5,823 nt of DNA from Treponema sp. UBA1233 (GTDB lineage Bacteria > Spirochaetota > Spirochaetia > Treponematales > Treponemataceae): the NCBI GenBank assembly GCA_002309305.1, contig DBWR01000057.1:6076-11898 (forward strand), written 5' to 3'. The position numbers and the translations under genes are program-made. Each line of letters starts with the position of its first letter. Positions within the stretch are counted from its first letter, which is position 1. Below the pieces are notes generated by a model that did no database searches, was not told where the DNA came from, and was given only the letters and a program-made list of their open reading frames with translations. Positions 1-5,361 of this stretch are shown here, one piece after another.

Positions 1-78
1 GTAGATTTTTCGAATCCGCGTGACAAACCTCTTCTTCAATTACCATCCAGCAAGACAAGCTCAATTCATAATTCATAA
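1..78 (+). CDS. Possible C-terminal end of an upstream gene (partial, unidentified)
   Basis: The first plus frame is open from the window edge to a TAA at 76-78 and reads VDFSNPRDKPLLQLPSSKTS followed by SIHNS. The other two plus frames close early, with TAG at 2-4 and TGA at 21-23. The peptide up to about residue 20 looks like a normal polar C-terminus. The last five residues come from the AT-rich heptamer array that starts at 63, just as the array at 3123-3164 supplies the end of thiQ. I do not recognise a family. 25 codons are too few to prove coding, and the frame may be open by chance. Confidence 0.35.
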   Translation, partial: VDFSNPRDKPLLQLPSSKTSSIHNS

Positions 79-104
79 TTATGCATTCTGCATTCTTAAT
101 TAAA
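63..104. repeat. Six-unit imperfect heptamer array, AATTCAT type
   Basis: Six consecutive 7-bp units fill 63-104. The first two are perfect AATTCAT copies. The later ones drift (AATTATG, CATTCTG, CATTCTT, AATTAAA) but keep the pattern NATT plus three bases. The array contains a perfect 10-bp palindrome, CATAATTATG (74-83), and a perfect TGCATTC direct duplication (82-95). It ends 8 bp before the -35 box of the trxA promoter. A sister array lies at 3123-3164. Short AT-rich heptamer arrays of this type are known in several bacterial groups, for example the STRR repeats of cyanobacteria. Their function here is unknown. Confidence 0.8.
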
Positions 105-112
105 TCAAAACA

Positions 113-141
113 TTGACTTCCAACCGGAATTTTATTACATT
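113..141 (+). promoter_or_regulatory. Predicted sigma70-type promoter for trxA
   Basis: A TTGACT hexamer at 113-118 matches the -35 consensus at 5 of 6 positions. It is followed by a 17-bp spacer and TACATT at 136-141, a 4-of-6 match to the -10. Transcription would start near 148, giving a leader of about 29 nt before the trxA ATG. A second AT-rich candidate, TAATAT at 143-148, is too far from the -35 box. The prediction rests on motif match and position only. Confidence 0.55.
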
Positions 142-164
142 TTAATATAGAATGAAACAAATTC

Positions 165-173
165 AGGAGGTGA
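165..173 (+). promoter_or_regulatory. Strong Shine-Dalgarno site of trxA
   Basis: AGGAGGTGA is a near-perfect complement to the 3' end of 16S rRNA, with the AGGAGG core ending 6 nt before the ATG at 177. It fixes the trxA start and suggests high expression. It is much stronger than the sites ahead of the second genes of the operons in this window. Confidence 0.85.
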
Positions 174-176
174 CAC

Positions 177-488
177 ATGGCGGCGGTTAGCGTGACAAGT
201 GAAAATTTTGAAGCGGAAGTTTTAAAGAGCGGAATCCCGGTTGTGGTGGATTTTTGGGCGAGCTGGTGCGGACCATGCCAGATGATGGGTCCCGTTGTAG
301 AAGAGCTTTCGGAAGAACTTGACGGAAAGGTGAAATTCTGCAAGGTGAACGTGGATGAAAACCCGGAACTTGCACAAAACTATGACGTGATGAGCATCCC
401 GAATTTCAAGCTGTTCAACAAGGGAATTCTTGCGGGAGAAAAAGTCGGTGCGGTTGGAAAGGACGGACTTCTGGAACTCATCGGATAA
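177..488 (+). CDS. trxA: Thioredoxin
   Basis: Cytoplasmic thiol-disulfide oxidoreductase, 103 residues, the normal length of a single-domain thioredoxin. It reduces disulfides in client proteins such as ribonucleotide reductase and peroxiredoxins, and is itself recharged by thioredoxin reductase, which is not in this window. The sequence shows the WCGPC redox motif (W30-C34), the buried acidic residue of the VVDFWA strand (D25), the KVNVD strand (56-60), and the cis-proline loop SIPNF with P75. After the cis-proline, N76 replaces the more usual threonine. There is an additional cysteine at 55. No signal peptide is present, so the protein is intracellular. The start is set by the strong AGGAGG site. 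It is the first gene of a unit with the DTW-domain gene, whose ATG abuts the trxA stop codon. The family call is secure. Confidence 0.97.
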   Translation: MAAVSVTSENFEAEVLKSGIPVVVDFWASWCGPCQMMGPVVEELSEELDGKVKFCKVNVDENPELAQNYDVMSIPNFKLFNKGILAGEKVGAVGKDGLLELIG

Positions 489-1184
489 ATGGCAGACATT
501 TGCTACAAATGCTTGAGGCCGCTTTCATCATGTTTTTGCGGAGACCTGAAGCAGGTTGACACCAAAGTCAAATTCATATTCCTCATGCACCCCAAGGAAG
601 CCAAAAGGCAGAGGACCGGAACAGGACGGCTTGCTTCGATTCGTCTGCCAGACAGCATGATTCTTGTGGGAGTTGACTTTACCGACAATCCCCACCTGAA
701 CGCGCTCCTTAACGACGAACAGTATTACTCGGTACTGATGTATCCCGGCGATGACGCATGGACCGCAAAAAAGGAAGGATTCAAAGAAGCGGTGGGAAAC
801 AAGACCCTGCTTGTAATCATAATCGATTCAACATGGTTCTGCTCAAAGAAAATGATTGCCCTGAGCAAAAACCTGCACAGCCTGCCAAAGCTTTCTTTCA
901 GCGGATCATATAAATCAATATTCACCTTCAAGAGGGAACCCGCCGAATACTGCGTTTCCACAATCGAGTCATGCTACTACATCATAAAGGAACTTCAGGA
1001 AGCCGGAATTGAAGACAAAAGCGTAAACCCCGAACCGCTAATGGATGTATTCAAGAAAATGATCCAGCACCAGCTGAACCGTGAAAACGAAAGGATAGAA
1101 AAGGGCCTGCCCGGAAACCATGCCCACGACTGGAAATACAACAAGATAAAGGTCGTGCCTGATTTTAAAATCGAAGATCAGTAA
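489..1184 (+). CDS. DTW-domain protein, predicted tRNA-uridine aminocarboxypropyltransferase
   Basis: Predicted to transfer the 3-amino-3-carboxypropyl group of S-adenosylmethionine to a tRNA uridine, giving acp3U. This is the activity of E. coli TapT (formerly YfiP) and of human DTWD1/2. At 231 residues it has the usual family length. Visible motifs in order are: an N-terminal CxxC...CxC cluster (C5, C8, C15, C17), probably zinc-binding; HPKEAKRQRTGTGRLA (34-49), the family HPxE...NTGRLA segment with G44 in the usual Asn position; MYPGDDA (84-90); the name-giving D-x-T-W motif as DSTW (113-116); and FKREP...STIES near 148-162. The ATG directly follows the trxA TAA with only a weak GGA ahead of it, so translation is probably coupled to trxA. 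The 3' end overlaps the convergent dus gene by 7 bp. The family is certain; the modified tRNA position is not, and thus no gene symbol is given. Confidence 0.9.
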   Translation: MADICYKCLRPLSSCFCGDLKQVDTKVKFIFLMHPKEAKRQRTGTGRLASIRLPDSMILVGVDFTDNPHLNALLNDEQYYSVLMYPGDDAWTAKKEGFKEAVGNKTLLVIIIDSTWFCSKKMIALSKNLHSLPKLSFSGSYKSIFTFKREPAEYCVSTIESCYYIIKELQEAGIEDKSVNPEPLMDVFKKMIQHQLNRENERIEKGLPGNHAHDWKYNKIKVVPDFKIEDQ

Positions 1185-2179
1185 ACTTTTATCATCCTGT
1201 CATCGGGACATTTTTCAAAATATGAGTTGATTTTTTCCACGCATTCTTCAGTTGAATGGTAGTTCAAAAGCTGCATCTTAAAATAATGGCCAAAAGAAAA
1301 ATTGTCGCAGTAGTAGGAAAAGAACCTCTGTATCCTTGTCCTCCAGAATTCCTTTGGCTGCCGCTCCTGTATGTCCTGAAGGAACTGCAATGCAAGCTCC
1401 CTTGCATCCACAGTCAGCGAGGTTCCGTCATCTTCCTTTAGCCCATGCCTGATTTGTGCGAATATCCACGGTTTCTGGGCCGCCATCCTTGCAATCATGA
1501 TTCCCTTTGCGTGCGGAACCTTTTCCATTGCATGTCTTGCTGACTGGACGTCCCTTATCTCGCCGTTTACATAGACTTCAATTTCAGGATGCCTTAGTGC
1601 TAGCTTTTCCGCATATTCGTAACGTGGAAGACCGCGAAGTTTTTCCTTTACAGTCCTTGGATGAAGCGTTATCAATTCAACACCGTTTGCCACAAGCATG
1701 TCGCAAAAAGAAAAGAATCCGTCGTCGCTAAAGTCATCCGCACCAAGCCTGCATTTTACGCTTAGACGTTTGTGCATTCCGGTCTGGGCCTCACATTCAT
1801 CCAGAACTTTCTTTACGGCTTTGACCATCGCTTCCGTTTCGGAGACAGGCTTTAGCATCCACGAGACGCCAGCACCAGTTTTATAGATTTGAGGGGCAGA
1901 ACACCCCATGTTAAGGTCGATTCCGATTCCGTTTTTTTGGGCGACAATTTCCGCTCCGGCTGCCATACTCTGAGCATTGGTTCCCGTGAGCTGCCACACG
2001 ATTTTTTCAGGAACGGGACCGTCCATCAGGTAAAACTTTTCGTAGGGTCCCATCGTAATTAGCGAGGGCGCATGAATCATCTCGGTAAAGTATTCGTCAG
2101 CACCCCCGAATTTTTCAACCGCCATCCTGAACGCCTCATGGCTTAGCGTTGCCATTGGAGCGAGAATCAAAGAGCACAT
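1178..2179 (-). CDS. dus: tRNA-dihydrouridine synthase (Dus family)
   Basis: FMN-dependent, NAD(P)H-using enzyme that reduces specific uridines of tRNA to dihydrouridine. Numbered from the ATG at 2179 (333 residues), the TIM-barrel motifs are: LILAPMA (5-10), the first strand and FMN contact; NMGCSAP with catalytic C93; VKCRLG with K142; LHPRT with H173; NGEI (205-208); and IMIAR...PWIF near 228-241, the phosphate-binding end. A helical C-terminal domain of about 90 residues follows. The usual GCP triplet is GCS here. A TTG at 2188 in the same frame would add three residues and overlap the mrp stop codon as TTGA. I prefer the ATG because MCSLILAPM resembles common Dus starts and an AAGAAAG lies 10 nt ahead of it, against 1 nt for the TTG. 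It is the second gene of the mrp operon and converges on the DTW gene. Which tRNA position it modifies cannot be told from the sequence. Confidence 0.93.
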   Translation of the reverse strand: MCSLILAPMATLSHEAFRMAVEKFGGADEYFTEMIHAPSLITMGPYEKFYLMDGPVPEKIVWQLTGTNAQSMAAGAEIVAQKNGIGIDLNMGCSAPQIYKTGAGVSWMLKPVSETEAMVKAVKKVLDECEAQTGMHKRLSVKCRLGADDFSDDGFFSFCDMLVANGVELITLHPRTVKEKLRGLPRYEYAEKLALRHPEIEVYVNGEIRDVQSARHAMEKVPHAKGIMIARMAAQKPWIFAQIRHGLKEDDGTSLTVDARELALQFLQDIQERQPKEFWRTRIQRFFSYYCDNFSFGHYFKMQLLNYHSTEECVEKINSYFEKCPDDRMIKVY

Positions 2180-2184
2180 TCTTG

Positions 2185-3045
2185 TCAAACTTTCTTGATG
2201 AATGACTCAACAGCTTCCGCCGCTTCATTCAGACAGCTGGCATCCAGTTTTTCCACCTCACCGTTGTCTATTGAAACTGACATTTCCTGTTCGATTGGAA
2301 TGCGGGCCAAAACCTTGAGTCCAAAATCCTTTGCAATGCCGTCGATGTTGCTTTCTCCAAACACGCGGATTTCCTTTCCGCAGTCAGGGCATTTTACGTA
2401 GCTCATGTTTTCGATCAAGCCAAGAACCGGAACATTCATGATGTTTGCCATGTTCACGGCCTTTTCCACAATCACGCGGACAAGCTGCTGCGGGGAAGAC
2501 ACCACGATTATGCCGTCAACAGGAATAGACTGGAATACCGTAAGGGGTACGTCACCAGTTCCCGGAGGACAGTCAACAAACATAAAGTCAACATTGTCCC
2601 AGATTACATCAGACCAGAACTGACGTACCGCACCGGAAATGACAGGTCCCCTCCAGATTACGGGATCAGTCTGCTCGGGCAAAAGGAAATTCATGGACAT
2701 GACCTGAACCCCACCCTTGCTTACAACAGGCTTGATGAAGTCCTTCTGCTGGCCGTCCGAACCGGTCATTGTACCAGCCTCCGCACGTTCAGCTCCCAAT
2801 CCGAATGCAGTAGGAATGGAAGGTCCCGTGATGTCGGCATCCAGTATGGCCGCACGATAACCGTCCTTTGCCACCTTACTTGCAAGAAGGCTTGTAACAA
2901 GAGACTTACCTACACCGCCCTTTCCGCTGACAACCGCAATTACCTTTTTTACGGAAGAAGCCTCGTTCAATTTTTCATGAAGGTCCCTCTGAGAACAGTT
3001 TTCCACAGAGCATCCCGAACAAGCATGATTACAGTTTTCTGCCAT
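2185..3045 (-). CDS. mrp: Mrp/ApbC-family iron-sulfur cluster carrier ATPase
   Basis: Cytoplasmic P-loop ATPase of the Mrp/NBP35 family (286 residues). Such proteins bind a 4Fe-4S cluster at a dimer interface and pass it to apo-enzymes. The sequence shows the deviant Walker A GKGGVGKS (41-48), the DADITGPS switch (69-76), WRGP (131-134), the Walker B-like VDCPPGTGD (157-165), and ENMSYVKCPDC with the cluster-binding CxxC pair C219/C222. The N-terminus carries four cysteines (C5, C9, C12, C17), as in eukaryotic NBP35 and many short bacterial versions. The DUF59 domain of E. coli Mrp is absent. ATG at 3045 is preceded by GAGG with 5-nt spacing. It is the first gene of a unit with dus, whose start lies 5 nt past the mrp stop (or overlaps it if the TTG is used). 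Family assignment is secure; its client proteins are unknown. Confidence 0.95.
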   Translation of the reverse strand: MAENCNHACSGCSVENCSQRDLHEKLNEASSVKKVIAVVSGKGGVGKSLVTSLLASKVAKDGYRAAILDADITGPSIPTAFGLGAERAEAGTMTGSDGQQKDFIKPVVSKGGVQVMSMNFLLPEQTDPVIWRGPVISGAVRQFWSDVIWDNVDFMFVDCPPGTGDVPLTVFQSIPVDGIIVVSSPQQLVRVIVEKAVNMANIMNVPVLGLIENMSYVKCPDCGKEIRVFGESNIDGIAKDFGLKVLARIPIEQEMSVSIDNGEVEKLDASCLNEAAEAVESFIKKV

Positions 3046-3050
3046 ATATA

Positions 3051-3055
3051 CCTCG
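3051..3055 (-). promoter_or_regulatory. Shine-Dalgarno site of mrp
   Basis: The minus strand reads CGAGGTATAT immediately before the ATG at 3045. The GAGG core ends 5 nt from the start codon and supports that start for the Cys-rich N-terminus. Confidence 0.65.
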
Positions 3056-3085
3056 AATAATTTCCTGAATAGATAGTATAGTTAT

Positions 3086-3114
3086 AATATAATCAAAATA
3101 AACAATATAGGCAA
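3086..3114 (-). promoter_or_regulatory. Predicted sigma70-type promoter for the mrp-dus operon
   Basis: On the minus strand, TTGCCT (3114-3109, 4 of 6 to the -35 consensus) is separated by exactly 17 bp from TATATT (3091-3086, 5 of 6 to the -10). The start point would be near 3079, leaving a leader of about 34 nt before the mrp ATG. A second TATACT further downstream is an alternative -10 but lacks a well-spaced -35. This is the only spacer of about 100 bp in the right half of the window, and it separates mrp from the same-strand thi operon. Confidence 0.5.
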
Positions 3115-3122
3115 CATTTATT

Positions 3123-3164
3123 AATTCGTAATTCGCAATTCGTAATTCTTAATTCTTAATTTTC
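3123..3164. repeat. Six-unit imperfect heptamer array, AATTCGT/AATTCTT type
   Basis: Six 7-bp units fill 3123-3164: three of the form AATTCG(T/C), two of AATTCTT, and a final AATTTTC. Consensus AATTCNN is shared with the array at 63-104, which also has six units over 42 bp. The right half overlaps the end of thiQ: the thiQ stop codon (3149-3151) and its last codons (K-I-K-N) lie inside the array. The left edge is 8 bp from the -35 box of the predicted mrp promoter. No GC-rich stem followed by a T-run is seen, so it does not look like an intrinsic terminator. Confidence 0.8.
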
Positions 3165-3793
3165 CCAGCTTCTATGTGAATTATCTCATCTGAAATTGAG
3201 GCGGCCTCCTCCAAATCGTGCGTGACCATGATGGCGGTAAAGGGGATCGTCCTTTGCATGTTCCTGATTTCTTGTGCAAGTTTTTTCCTTAAGTCTTCAT
3301 CCAGGGCGCTTAGGGGTTCATCGAACAAAACCAGCTTGGGCTGTACGATTAAGGTCCTTGCAAGTGCCACCCTTTGTGCTTCTCCTCCGCTCAGGGTTTC
3401 GGGATTTCTTTTTGCAAAACCTGCCATTTTGAATTTTTCAAGGAATTGTTCCACCTGTTTTCTTGCTTCTTTCTTTTTCATTCCACGAGAGATTAAACCG
3501 TATGCGACATTATCTTCCACACTCATGTTTAAAAACAACGATGGATTTTGAAACACCATTCCGCAGTTCCTTTTTCCTGGCTCAAGATCCGTAATGTCCT
3601 TTCCGTCCAGAATGATTTTTGTACCGTTCGATTTTTCCGGCTTCACGAGTCCCGCTATCATCGAAAGTATCGTTGACTTTCCTGAACCGCTGGGTCCCAC
3701 AAGGGATGCCATGTGGTTTTCTTCCACAGAAAAAGAAACGTCAAGAGAAAAATGTGCAAATTCCCGCCTTAGATTCGAACATTCAAGAAACAT
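3149..3793 (-). CDS. thiQ: Thiamine ABC transporter ATP-binding protein ThiQ
   Basis: ATPase subunit that powers the ThiBP thiamine/thiamine-phosphate importer at the inner face of the membrane; 214 residues, a compact nucleotide-binding domain with no C-terminal regulatory (TOBE) domain, as is usual for ThiQ. Motifs are Walker A GPSGSGKST (33-41), Q-loop VFQNP with Q82, signature LSGGE (134-138), Walker B LVLFDE (154-159), D-loop SALD (162-165) and switch histidine H192. The start at 3793 is fixed by an AGGAGG on the minus strand (3804-3799), 5 nt from the ATG. The frame is open further upstream to 4003, but that stretch is antisense-frame translation inside thiP. The gene overlaps the thiP end by 11 bp, indicating coupling. 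The final codons KIKN and the stop lie within a heptamer repeat. The thiamine specificity is inferred from thiB, since the ATPase alone would fit several importers. Confidence 0.9.
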   Translation of the reverse strand: MFLECSNLRREFAHFSLDVSFSVEENHMASLVGPSGSGKSTILSMIAGLVKPEKSNGTKIILDGKDITDLEPGKRNCGMVFQNPSLFLNMSVEDNVAYGLISRGMKKKEARKQVEQFLEKFKMAGFAKRNPETLSGGEAQRVALARTLIVQPKLVLFDEPLSALDEDLRKKLAQEIRNMQRTIPFTAIMVTHDLEEAASISDEIIHIEAGKIKN

Positions 3794-5354
3794 CCTTTCC
3801 TCCTCGTTTATAAATCCCCGCAATTGCAAAAACTCCCATGCACAAAAGTCCAAGTACAAGGGCACAAACCGCACCTTCCTTAAATCTGTATGACCCCGCA
3901 AGCCTGTATGTAAAGAGCGAAAGAGTGTCAAATTTCGGAATTGAAAGAACCAATGGCAAGGTGGCATCCCCTGCACTGATAGCAAAACAAAAACAGAATG
4001 CACTTACGATTCCCTTTTTTGCATACGGAATGATGACGGAAAAAACCGAATGCAATTTATGTTCCGAAAGCAAAAGGCTCGACTGCAAGACTTCCTTTGG
4101 AATGTTTGACATCTGACTGTGAATCTGCCTGAATGCAAAGGGCCATGAGAGGGCTGACTGTGCAAGAACCAATACCAGAGGATTTCCATGTCTTACCAAA
4201 GAAGAAAAGCCAATCCCCATGGTCACTGACGAAACCGCCATCGGTAAAAGCGGAACAGTCTTTACCATCATATTATTTTTGAGCCTATCGTTCATGCGCA
4301 AAAACAGGGCATAGACAAATCCGCTTATTGTACAGAGCACCGCCGTAGACAAACCAGTAATCAGAGTATTTCTGATTGCCGTAAAAATTCCATTCATCCC
4401 CAAAACCTTTTTCCATGCCCCCGCAGAAAGCGAAGAAAACACAACAGAAAAAAGAGGCATAAGGAAAAACAAAAACAGCACGATGTAAAAGACAATATAA
4501 AACGGAACATTCCTTTTATTCTTTATTCTAAATGAATGCTGATAATTCCGTTCACTTTTATTTTCCAGCTTTGAATAAATAAACAGAATCAAAAATGCAG
4601 AAGCGGTTTCCAAAAGCGAAAGGACTGCAACATTGGAAAAATTCAAGTCGCTTCTTCCCGCATGATATACCGCAACTTCCAGAGTCGTTCCTCCCGCAGA
4701 ACCAAAGAGCAGCACAATCATGAATGAAAAAAAGCAGTATAGGAAAACAGGAATGCATGAGGAAACAATCGAACCCACAAGCTGTGGAAATGTCACCGTC
4801 CAGAAAACACGCCACCGTGAGGCACCCAAGATTCTTGCAGAACATTCAGTACTTGAATCAAGAGCCGTCCACCTGTCTGAAACCGTTACCATCACAAGCG
4901 GAAAATTGTAAAAGCCCTGCACCATCACCACGCCAAAAAACGAATATAAGAATTGAATTGGTGAATCATTCAAGCCAAAGATGTTCATCAAGATTCTGTT
5001 GTATATTCCGTTCATGCCAAAACATGAAATGTATGCAAGCGCGATTATAAGCGGAGGAATGCAAAGCGGAATTGAACCTAGCGAAACCAGAAATCGTTTT
5101 CCAGGTATTCTGGTATTTGAAATCAAATATGCGGCGGGGAGTCCTGCAAGCAAGGCAACAAGCATGGACAAGAATGCCTGCAAAAAAGTATAGATGAATA
5201 TCCTGAAAATTCTGGACGCACTCAAAGTCAAATCAGCGGAAGAAGAAAACGCAGGAAGCACGGCCTTTATGTACGGCACAAGAAAACACAATGCCACAAT
5301 TAAAAGCGAAATGATTCCGATGCTGGATGCCAGAATGCGTCCGATTTTTTTCAT
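3783..5354 (-). CDS. thiP: Thiamine ABC transporter permease ThiP (fused two-domain)
   Basis: Inner-membrane channel subunit of the thiamine/TMP/TPP importer. From the ATG at 5354 it has 523 residues, close to E. coli ThiP, and is a tandem fusion of two binding-protein-dependent permease domains. I count about 12 hydrophobic segments, near residues 7-29, 50-78, 88-112, 135-158, 192-218, 240-260, 283-309, 328-352, 366-386, 391-409, 447-470 and 493-515. The cytoplasmic EAA-type loop that docks on the ATPase is seen in each half: 170-190, with E170, G177 and P190, and 420-443, ending IIP. The second loop lacks the conserved Gly. The start begins 7 nt after the thiB stop, with no clear Shine-Dalgarno, so it is probably coupled. 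A GTG at 5402 would extend it but would overlap thiB by 41 bp. FbpB-type iron permeases share this architecture; thiB decides the substrate. Confidence 0.9.
   Translation of the reverse strand: MKKIGRILASSIGIISLLIVALCFLVPYIKAVLPAFSSSADLTLSASRIFRIFIYTFLQAFLSMLVALLAGLPAAYLISNTRIPGKRFLVSLGSIPLCIPPLIIALAYISCFGMNGIYNRILMNIFGLNDSPIQFLYSFFGVVMVQGFYNFPLVMVTVSDRWTALDSSTECSARILGASRWRVFWTVTFPQLVGSIVSSCIPVFLYCFFSFMIVLLFGSAGGTTLEVAVYHAGRSDLNFSNVAVLSLLETASAFLILFIYSKLENKSERNYQHSFRIKNKRNVPFYIVFYIVLFLFFLMPLFSVVFSSLSAGAWKKVLGMNGIFTAIRNTLITGLSTAVLCTISGFVYALFLRMNDRLKNNMMVKTVPLLPMAVSSVTMGIGFSSLVRHGNPLVLVLAQSALSWPFAFRQIHSQMSNIPKEVLQSSLLLSEHKLHSVFSVIIPYAKKGIVSAFCFCFAISAGDATLPLVLSIPKFDTLSLFTYRLAGSYRFKEGAVCALVLGLLCMGVFAIAGIYKRGGKDVS
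3799..3804 (-). promoter_or_regulatory. Shine-Dalgarno site of thiQ, inside the thiP end
   Basis: Minus strand AGGAGG ends 5 nt before the ATG at 3793 and lies within the last codons of thiP. It decides the thiQ start in favour of MFLECSNL and against the much longer open frame that reaches 4003. Confidence 0.85.
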
Positions 5355-5361
5355 CACAAAA

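Noticed and set aside
9..20. TTCGAATCC string resembling a tRNA T-loop
   Set aside because: The five bases on either side do not pair to form a T-stem, and no acceptor, anticodon arm or CCA end can be drawn around it.
1..46. Minus-strand ATG at 46 reading MVIEEEVCHADSKNL off the window edge
   Set aside because: No Shine-Dalgarno or promoter precedes it, and only 15 codons are visible. It competes with the plus-strand frame, which is somewhat better placed; neither can be settled here.
63..104. Tandem repeats considered as a CRISPR array, transposon end or intrinsic terminator
   Set aside because: Units are 7 bp with no spacers, there is no adjacent cas or transposase gene, and no GC-rich stem followed by a T-run.
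1178..1240. Terminator between the convergent DTW and dus genes
   Set aside because: The genes overlap by 7 bp and I see no stable GC-rich hairpin with a T-tract in the junction, so no terminator is called.
3222..3551. 109-residue plus-strand open frame
   Set aside because: Shadow of thiQ; its sequence is the reverse of the signature and Walker B region and carries no independent motif or ribosome site.
3794..4003. N-terminal extension of the ThiQ frame beginning MHSVFVLL
   Set aside because: It lies wholly inside thiP in another frame, and a perfect AGGAGG sits 5 nt before the ATG at 3793, where the normal ABC ATPase N-terminus begins.
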